A DNA stretch of 64,000 nt from Pontiella desulfatans. Its GTDB lineage: Bacteria > Verrucomicrobiota > Kiritimatiellia > Kiritimatiellales > Pontiellaceae. How positions within the stretch are numbered: the stretch's first letter is position 1; the number at the start of each line of letters is the position of its first letter. The notes under the pieces are model-generated. The model saw nothing but the letters and a program-made list of their open reading frames with translations, was not told where the DNA came from and searched no databases. This document shows, piece by piece, positions 58,519 through 64,000 of the stretch. Location: contig NZ_CAAHFG010000003.1 in NCBI RefSeq assembly GCF_900890425.1, positions 1,054,001 through 1,118,000 of the forward strand. The letters run 5' to 3'. The translations under genes were made by a program, and so were the position numbers.

Positions 58519-61500
58519 TCACGCATTGTATCCCAGGTTGGGTGAGAGCCATTTCTCCGCGACTTCAATGCTCCATCCTTTGCGCTGGGCATAGTCCTCC
58601 ACCTGCTCCTTGCTGATTCGGCCGAGCGGGAAGTAACGCGAGTCGGGGTGCGAGAAATAGAGGCCGGACACCGAGCTGGGCGGGTTCATCGCCATGCTTT
58701 CGGTCAGCTCGATGCCGGTCTGTTCCGTTGCGTTCAGCAGTTCGAAGATCGTGATCTTTTCGGAGTGGTCGGGGCAGGCGGGATAACCGGCCGCCGGGCG
58801 GATGCCCTGGTATTTTTCGTTGACCATTTCGTTGGGCGAAAGGTTTTCGTCCTTCCCAAAACCCCAGTCACGGCGCGCTTTTTCGTGCAGGTATTCCGCG
58901 AACGCCTCGGCCAGCCGGTCGCCCAGCGCCTGCACAAGAATGGCGTTGTAGTCGTCGTGGTCGGCCTTGTAGCCGTCGGCGATTTCCACTACGCGGGGCC
59001 CGGTGGTCACGGCGAACGCGCCGATATAGTCGGCGCAACTCGCCTCTTTCGGTGCAACAAAGTCGGCCAGCGACCGGTTGGGCGTTCCATCCTTCTTGAT
59101 CATCTGCTGGCGCAGGAATTGAAGGGTGTTCAGCTTTTCGGTACGCGATTCATCGGTGTAGACCTCCACGCTGTCGCCGACGCGGGCCGCCGGGAAAAAG
59201 GCGTGCACACCGCGTGGTTCGAACCAGTTTTCGGCCATGGCTTGCCGGAGCATCGCCTGGGCATCATCGAAGAGCGACTGCGCTTCGGGGTGGTCGAGCA
59301 CGGCGGGATATTTGCCTTCCAGCTCCCAGGTCCAGAAGAACGGAGTCCAATCGATGTAGGGCACGAGCGCCTCCACAGAAACCTGAACCGCCTGGGTTCC
59401 TATGAAGTCCGGGCTGGGCGGGACATAGCCCTTCCAGTCCGCATCAAAGGCATTGGCGCGCGCCTTGTCCAGCGGCATGAAATCTCGGATTTCCTGCGAT
59501 GCCTCATGTTGTTCCCGGATCGCGTTGTATTCAAAGCGTACGGCGCTGCGGAACTTCTCGTCGCCGCTCAGCAACGATTGCACCACGGTCACGGCGCGGG
59601 AGGCATCGAGCACATGCATGGCGGTTCCGCTGTATTCGGGTGCAATCTTCACCGCCGTGTGCTTCTTGCTGGTGGTGGCGCCGCCGAGCAGGAGCGGAAT
59701 CTTCAGTCCTTCGCGCTCCATCTCCTTGGCCACGTGAACCATTTCGTCGAGCGATGGCGTGATCAGGCCGGAAAGGCCGATCACATCCGCACCCCATTCC
59801 TTGGCTTCCTTGAGAATCGTATCCCACGGAACCATGACGCCGATATCCTTCACCTCGAAGTTGTTGCAGGCCAGCACCACGCCGACAATGTTTTTGCCGA
59901 TGTCGTGGACATCGCCCTTGACCGTGGCCATCAGCACCTTGCCGGCGCTGGACGATCCACCGCCGTCCTTTTCGGCATCCATGTAGGGCAGGAGATAGGC
60001 CACCGCCTTTTTCATGACGCGCGCGCTCTTCACCACCTGCGGCAGGAACATCTTGCCCGATCCAAACAGGTCGCCAACAATGCCCATGCCGGCCATCAGC
60101 GGCCCCTCGATCACGTGCAGCGGGCGTTCGTATTTTTGCCGCGCCTCCTCGACGTCCGCATCGATGTGGTCGACGATGCCTTTCACCAAGGCGTGCGAAA
60201 GACGCTCCTCAACCGAGCCTTCGCGCCATGCCTGGATTTCGGCTTCCTTCTTGGTGTCGCCGCCCTCGGCCTTGATGCGTTCCGCAAAATCGATCAGGCG
60301 TTCGGTTGCGTCTTCGTCGCGGTTCAGCACAACATCCTCAACCGCCTTGAGCAGCCCGGGTTCGACTTCGTCGTAGACCTCCAGCATGCCGGGGTTGACG
60401 ATGGCCATGTTGAGCCCGGCTTCCATGCCGTGGTAGAGGAAGGAGGCGTGGATGGCTTCGCGGACGCGGTTGTTGCCGCGGAACGAGAAGGAAACATTGC
60501 TGATGCCGCCGCTGACCGAGCAACGGGGCAGCGTTTCGCGGATCATCTTGGTGGCTTCGAAAAAGGAGGTGGCGTTGATGCGGTGCTCCTCCATCCCGGT
60601 GCCGATCGGGAACACGTTCGGGTCGAAAATAATGTCGGTCGGGTCGATGCCCAGCTCCTCCACGAGGATCCGGTAGGCGCGGGTGCAGATTTCAATCCGA
60701 CGCTCGGTGGTGTCGGCCTGGCCTTTTTCATCGAACGCCATCACAACCATGCCGGCACCGTAGCGCTGGATCTTTTTGGCATGCTCCCGGAAGGCGTCCT
60801 CGCCCTCCTTCATGCTGATGGAGTTGACGATGCCCTTGCCCTGGACGCATTTGAGCCCGGCCTCGATGACTTCCCATTTGGAGGAATCGATCATGATCGG
60901 CACGCGGCAGATGTCGGGCTCGGAAGCCACGAGGTTGAGGAACTTGACCATCATCGCCACGGAGTCGATCAGGCCCTCGTCCATGTTGATATCAATCAGG
61001 TTGGCGCCCGTTTCGACCTGCTGGCGGGCCACCTGCAGCGCCTCTTCCAGATTACCCTCGCGGATCAGCCGCGCAAACTTGGGGGAGCCGGTAATGTTGG
61101 AGCGCTCGCCGACCATGCACAGGTTCATTTCCGGTGTAATGCGTAGCGGCTCCAGTCCGCTGAAGCGCGGGGCGCCGTCCGGTTCGGGCGGAACGCGCGG
61201 CGGGTGTTTTTTGACGACCTCGGCCATGGCGCGGATATGGTCGGGGGTGGTGCCGCAGCAACCGCCCCAAATGTTGGCAAGCCCATGTTGGGCAAAGTCG
61301 TCGTAGATTTTGGCCATGTCGGCCGGCGAGTCGTCGTAGCCGCCGAAGGCGTTGGGCAGGCCGGCGTTGGCGTAGATGCTGATGTAGCACGGGGCAACCT
61401 CGCCCAGCTCTTCGATATAGGGGCGCATGTCTTCCGCGCCGAGGGCGCAGTTGATGCCGACCGAAATCGGGTGCGCATGTTCGATCGAATACCAGAACGC

Positions 61501-62217
61501 GGTCGGCGTCTGGCCGGAGAGCGTGCGGCCGGATTGGTCGGTGATCGTGACGGATACCATGACGGGCAGGCGCTGGCCGATCTTTTCGAACACTTCGTCG
61601 ATGGCATAAAGCGCGGCCTTGGCATTGAGCGTGTCGAATACGGTTTCGACCAACAAAACATCGACGCCGCCTTCAATGAGGGCCTCGGCCTGTTCGGAGT
61701 AGGCGGCAACCAAATCATCGAAGCTGACGGCGCGGTAGCCCGGATCATTCACATCCGGCGAAATGGAGGCGGTACGGTTGGTGGGCCCGATGGAACCCGC
61801 CACGAACAAGGTGCGCGATGGATCCTTTTCTAGCACACGGTTCACCGCCTTACGCGCCAGTTTTGCTCCCTCGATGTTCAACTCGCGCACCAGCGACTCC
61901 AAGCCATAGTCGGCCTGGGAAACGGTGGTGCAACTGAAGGTGTTCGTTTCAACAATATCCGCCCCGGCTTCGAGAAACTCGGTGTGGATATCCTCGATCA
62001 CCTGCGGTTGGGTCAGCGTGAGCAGGTCGTTGTTGCCCTTGAGGTCGGATGGATGGTCGGCAAACCGGTCTCCGCGGAAGTCGGCTTCCTCCAGCTTGTG
62101 CTTCTGGATCATGGTGCCCATGGCCCCATCCAGCATGAGCACCTGTGTTTGAAGCAGTTCCGCGAAAAGCTGCCCGTGTTCATGGGTGAAAGGGTTCAAA
62201 TATTTTTTATGTGCCAT
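58519..62217 (-). CDS. metH: cobalamin-dependent methionine synthase
   Basis: A 1232-residue MetH of full length. ATG 62217 is preceded by GGAG. The four modules are visible: homocysteine domain ([16 protein letters not shown]; zinc Cys pair in [13 protein letters not shown]), pterin domain ([13 protein letters not shown], near residue 390), cobalamin domain with [12 protein letters not shown], His at about residue 771, and the SAM-dependent reactivation domain (about 900-1232, ending [19 protein letters not shown]). It methylates homocysteine with 5-methyltetrahydrofolate. No cobalamin or SAM riboswitch was recognised upstream, although a 52-bp palindrome lies 76 bases before the start codon. 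Confidence 0.95.
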   Translation of the reverse strand: MAHKKYLNPFTHEHGQLFAELLQTQVLMLDGAMGTMIQKHKLEEADFRGDRFADHPSDLKGNNDLLTLTQPQVIEDIHTEFLEAGADIVETNTFSCTTVSQADYGLESLVRELNIEGAKLARKAVNRVLEKDPSRTLFVAGSIGPTNRTASISPDVNDPGYRAVSFDDLVAAYSEQAEALIEGGVDVLLVETVFDTLNAKAALYAIDEVFEKIGQRLPVMVSVTITDQSGRTLSGQTPTAFWYSIEHAHPISVGINCALGAEDMRPYIEELGEVAPCYISIYANAGLPNAFGGYDDSPADMAKIYDDFAQHGLANIWGGCCGTTPDHIRAMAEVVKKHPPRVPPEPDGAPRFSGLEPLRITPEMNLCMVGERSNITGSPKFARLIREGNLEEALQVARQQVETGANLIDINMDEGLIDSVAMMVKFLNLVASEPDICRVPIMIDSSKWEVIEAGLKCVQGKGIVNSISMKEGEDAFREHAKKIQRYGAGMVVMAFDEKGQADTTERRIEICTRAYRILVEELGIDPTDIIFDPNVFPIGTGMEEHRINATSFFEATKMIRETLPRCSVSGGISNVSFSFRGNNRVREAIHASFLYHGMEAGLNMAIVNPGMLEVYDEVEPGLLKAVEDVVLNRDEDATERLIDFAERIKAEGGDTKKEAEIQAWREGSVEERLSHALVKGIVDHIDADVEEARQKYERPLHVIEGPLMAGMGIVGDLFGSGKMFLPQVVKSARVMKKAVAYLLPYMDAEKDGGGSSSAGKVLMATVKGDVHDIGKNIVGVVLACNNFEVKDIGVMVPWDTILKEAKEWGADVIGLSGLITPSLDEMVHVAKEMEREGLKIPLLLGGATTSKKHTAVKIAPEYSGTAMHVLDASRAVTVVQSLLSGDEKFRSAVRFEYNAIREQHEASQEIRDFMPLDKARANAFDADWKGYVPPSPDFIGTQAVQVSVEALVPYIDWTPFFWTWELEGKYPAVLDHPEAQSLFDDAQAMLRQAMAENWFEPRGVHAFFPAARVGDSVEVYTDESRTEKLNTLQFLRQQMIKKDGTPNRSLADFVAPKEASCADYIGAFAVTTGPRVVEIADGYKADHDDYNAILVQALGDRLAEAFAEYLHEKARRDWGFGKDENLSPNEMVNEKYQGIRPAAGYPACPDHSEKITIFELLNATEQTGIELTESMAMNPPSSVSGLYFSHPDSRYFPLGRISKEQVEDYAQRKGWSIEVAEKWLSPNLGYNA

Positions 62218-62292
62218 GGCCTGCTCCGGTTTAAAGGGTTGAAGGGTATATATCCGTTTATCCGGATATTTCAATTTAATTGTGCGGGCAAA

Positions 62293-62344
62293 TCTCTTCC
62301 GGACGGAAAAACTGACGGCCGTCAGTTTTTCCGTCCGGAAGAGA
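62293..62344. repeat. perfect 52-bp palindrome upstream of metH
   Basis: Positions 62293-62344 are complementary to their mirror image throughout, centre between 62318 and 62319. It begins TCTCTTCCGGACGGAAAAAC. It lies between metH (start 62217) and the dinB terminator. With runs of five T or A in its arms, a weak terminator function in both directions is possible. Confidence 0.85.
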
Positions 62345-62346
62345 GG

Positions 62347-62395
62347 TCAAAAAGGAAGCGGCGCAAGGTAGAGGGGTATAAACCTTGCGCCGCTT
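62347..62395 (-). terminator. Rho-independent terminator of dinB
   Basis: A perfect 14-pair stem, 62356-62369 with 62382-62395 (AAGCGGCGCAAGGT on the + strand), with loop of 12 bases. On the - strand it is followed by CCTTTTTGAC at 62355-62346, giving a T-run. It lies 81 bases after the dinB stop. Confidence 0.7.
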
Positions 62396-62476
62396 AGGAA
62401 GAAGAAACCAGTAAAGTCTCTTGCACAGGGAACGACTTATGGACTGAATAGTGGACAAGATATTAACTAAATTCTT

Positions 62477-63670
62477 TTAAGGCAGGTCGGAGGCCCGTTT
62501 CAGGCTGTTTTTTCCATATTTTTCCCGGACGGAATCGGTGGTTTGGCTTAATCGGCTTCTCTTTTTTTGCAGGGCGGTGTCGGGGGTTTCGAAAAGGTTG
62601 AGCTGCCGGGTTTGGGGTTCCTCGGTTTCCGTGAGGCCGCTGACGCCAAACCCGATCAACCGGACGGGCCGGTGGCGGAGATGTTCCTCCAGCAGCTGCA
62701 TGCCGGCTTCACGCAGGCTGGTGTCGTCGGAGCAGGGGACGGGGAAGCGGGTTTGGCGGGTGATGGTGGAAAAATCGCTCCATCGGATCTTCAGGTGGAC
62801 GGTGGTGGCAAAAAAGCCGGCCTTGCGCAAGCGGGTTCCAACCTTGTCCATGAGGCGTTTATAGGTGGCCTCGATGGTTGGACGGTCGGCAATATCCTCC
62901 TTGAAGGTGATTTCGTTGGAAATGCTTTTTTCATCCACTTCGCCCACGATGCCGCGCTCATCGATGCCGTGCGCCAGGCGGATGAACCCATTGGCGGCTC
63001 GGGAGCCGATGGCGCTTTCGAGTTGTTTGGGGTCGCATTGCTGGAGTTTGCCGATGGTGTTGAGGCCGAGGGAGAGCAGTTTTTTCTGGGTAACCTTGCC
63101 CACTCCCCACATGCGGGCAATGGGCAGGGGGGCCAGGAACGCCTCGATGGCCTCCTGTTCGAACGGGACAACGGTCAGCCCGTCCGGCTTATCCATGTCG
63201 GACGCGATTTTTGCGAGGAACATGTTGGGGGCCACGCCGACGGAGGCGGTGAGCTGCGTCTGTTCGCGGATATCGCGCCGTATTTTTTCGGCGATGGTTG
63301 GCCCGTCACCGAAGAGGCGCCGGGCGCCGGTGACGTCGAGGAAGGCTTCGTCGATGGAGAGGGGCTGGACGATGGGGGTGTAGGATTCGAAGATCCGCAT
63401 GATCTGGCGGGAGGCTTCCTTATAGTTTCCCATGTTGTGGGAAACAAAGATGGCGTGCGGGCACTTTTGCTTGGCGGTGCGGGAGGGCATGGCCGAATGG
63501 ATGCCGTATTTGCGGGCCTCGTAGGAGGCGGCGGCCACCACGCCGCGCTGGTCGGGCGGTGCTCCGACCACCACCGGCTTGCCGCGCAGCTCCGGGTGGT
63601 CGCGTTGTTCGACGGATGCGAAGAAGGCATCCATGTCGACATGCAGAAAGGTTTTGCGTGGCTCGTTCAT
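62477..63670 (-). CDS. dinB: DNA polymerase IV
   Basis: A 397-residue Y-family translesion polymerase. ATG 63670 gives the start MNEPRKTFLHVDMDAFFASV, with catalytic Asp in VDMDAFF. SIDEAFLDV contains the second Asp-Glu pair. The thumb helix-hairpin-helix (MWGVGKVTQKKLLSLGLNTI) and the little-finger domain (about 240-345) follow. A C-terminal tail with QLNLFETPD resembles a sliding-clamp binding motif (QLNLF). It extends DNA past lesions with low fidelity; an SOS box was not found upstream. It is divergent from the Arg-rich gene. Confidence 0.93.
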   Translation of the reverse strand: MNEPRKTFLHVDMDAFFASVEQRDHPELRGKPVVVGAPPDQRGVVAAASYEARKYGIHSAMPSRTAKQKCPHAIFVSHNMGNYKEASRQIMRIFESYTPIVQPLSIDEAFLDVTGARRLFGDGPTIAEKIRRDIREQTQLTASVGVAPNMFLAKIASDMDKPDGLTVVPFEQEAIEAFLAPLPIARMWGVGKVTQKKLLSLGLNTIGKLQQCDPKQLESAIGSRAANGFIRLAHGIDERGIVGEVDEKSISNEITFKEDIADRPTIEATYKRLMDKVGTRLRKAGFFATTVHLKIRWSDFSTITRQTRFPVPCSDDTSLREAGMQLLEEHLRHRPVRLIGFGVSGLTETEEPQTRQLNLFETPDTALQKKRSRLSQTTDSVREKYGKNSLKRASDLP

Positions 63671-63769
63671 GTTTCGGCTGAAGGGCAAATCAGGCGGTCG
63701 TTATTGCTTTTCATTGGAAATGATTTCCCTAAACTGTTTTTCAATAAACTAAACCGATGGTGCAGACCT

Positions 63770-64000
63770 ATGGAAGAGAAAACACACGCACAGGAAGAGC
63801 ATAAGGATCCGCGCGATGTGATCCTGGATCTCAACTTTGTGCCCCAGTGGGCACGCAAGCCCCCGGGCGAAAACCACTATAGCAAGAAGGAATATTCCGA
63901 CGAGCGTCCGCGCCGCGATGATCGCCGTCCGCCGCGCCGCGATGGCCGACGGGATGAGCGCCGCGATGATCGCCCGCGCCGGCCCCGCCCCGAGGGCGAG
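63770..64000 (+). CDS. Arg/Asp-rich protein, N-terminal part (3' end outside window)
   Basis: At least 77 codons run from ATG 63770 to the window edge. The start MEEKTHAQEEHKDPRDVILD and then LNFVPQWARKPPGENHY is ordered-looking; after that comes an Arg/Asp/Pro-rich repeat (ERPRRDDRRPPRRDGRRDER). Such low-complexity RD/RG-rich segments often lead to RNA-binding domains, but none is seen before the edge. No strong ribosome-binding site is present. Another ATG at 63757 is in a different frame. Function not assigned. Confidence 0.6.
   Translation, partial: MEEKTHAQEEHKDPRDVILDLNFVPQWARKPPGENHYSKKEYSDERPRRDDRRPPRRDGRRDERRDDRPRRPRPEGE

Noticed and set aside
58648-61146. 832-residue frame on the + strand opposite metH
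   Set aside because: Antisense shadow of MetH, which has all its catalytic motifs on the - strand.
62218-62476. cobalamin or SAM riboswitch upstream of metH
   Set aside because: The region is taken up by the 52-bp palindrome and the dinB terminator; no conserved riboswitch core was recognised.

Overview
The window looks like a chromosomal segment of a sulfatase-rich marine bacterium of the Planctomycetota-Verrucomicrobiota-Chlamydiota (PVC) group, most probably a Pontiella-like member of Kiritimatiellota. This is inferred from gene content: six S1-type sulfatases beside GH2, GH16 and GH3 enzymes with no SusC/SusD genes, a bifunctional homocysteine methyltransferase/MTHFR next to MetH, and GldF/GldG/DUF4340-type transport genes. 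No rRNA, tRNA or CRISPR array was found, so the taxonomic call has no marker support.

Layout. (1) 1-13323: a polysaccharide-degradation cluster, all on the + strand: the end of a GH2 beta-galactosidase, sulfatase, sulfatase, a small FecR-like remnant, sulfatase, GH16, a 37-residue signal-peptide ORF, sulfatase, GH3, sulfatase, sulfatase. It ends at a hairpin terminator at about 13420. (2) About 13421-19900: an integrated element with a primase-SF3 helicase, an array of eleven CTGACRT sites that looks like an iteron origin or operator field, a sigma-region-4-like small protein, about 1.9 kb of GC-rich hairpin-dense DNA without convincing genes, and a tyrosine integrase on the - strand. (3) 20378-24044: a Fic gene under nested inverted repeats, a HipA fragment, and a heat-shock cluster (three Hsp20, YggT, a DnaJ C-terminal fragment). 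(4) 24041-26111: a two-component system on the - strand with a palindrome in its promoter region. (5) 26350-31068: ABC ATPase, permease, GldG-like and DUF4340 proteins. (6) 31193-35289: DUF362 protein, pdxA, rsmA, and a second Fic gene whose promoter, operator and start codon nearly coincide.

(7) 35461-44628 is the most interesting part: ten tightly packed + strand genes. Five resemble or parallel the E. coli yjfIJKLM block (DUF2491, DUF2170, PspA/IM30, a doubled DUF350 membrane protein, and a membrane-anchored protein with a Ser/Gly/Lys-rich tail). They are followed by an unknown protein, an arylamine N-acetyltransferase/transglutaminase-fold protein with a visible Cys-His-Asp triad, a protein that may be a degenerate adenylation domain, a PaaK/LuxE-type adenylate-forming ligase, and a K+ channel with an RCK domain. 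I infer a membrane-stress system that activates and transfers an acyl or amino-acyl group, coupled to PspA and ion flux.

(8) 44642-64000: mostly housekeeping and DNA-repair genes: a dolichol-phosphate-mannose-synthase-like glycosyltransferase, an AddA/RecB-like helicase-nuclease, a secreted lactonase-like lipoprotein, a DUF433/DUF5615 toxin-antitoxin pair, hpt, gltX, a hybrid histidine kinase, a Wzz-like protein, a truncated hemoglobin, an STN-like secreted protein, a HEAT/VapC chimera, the metH operon, dinB, and the start of an Arg-rich protein. Two perfect palindromes of 50 and 52 bp sit in intergenic DNA here.
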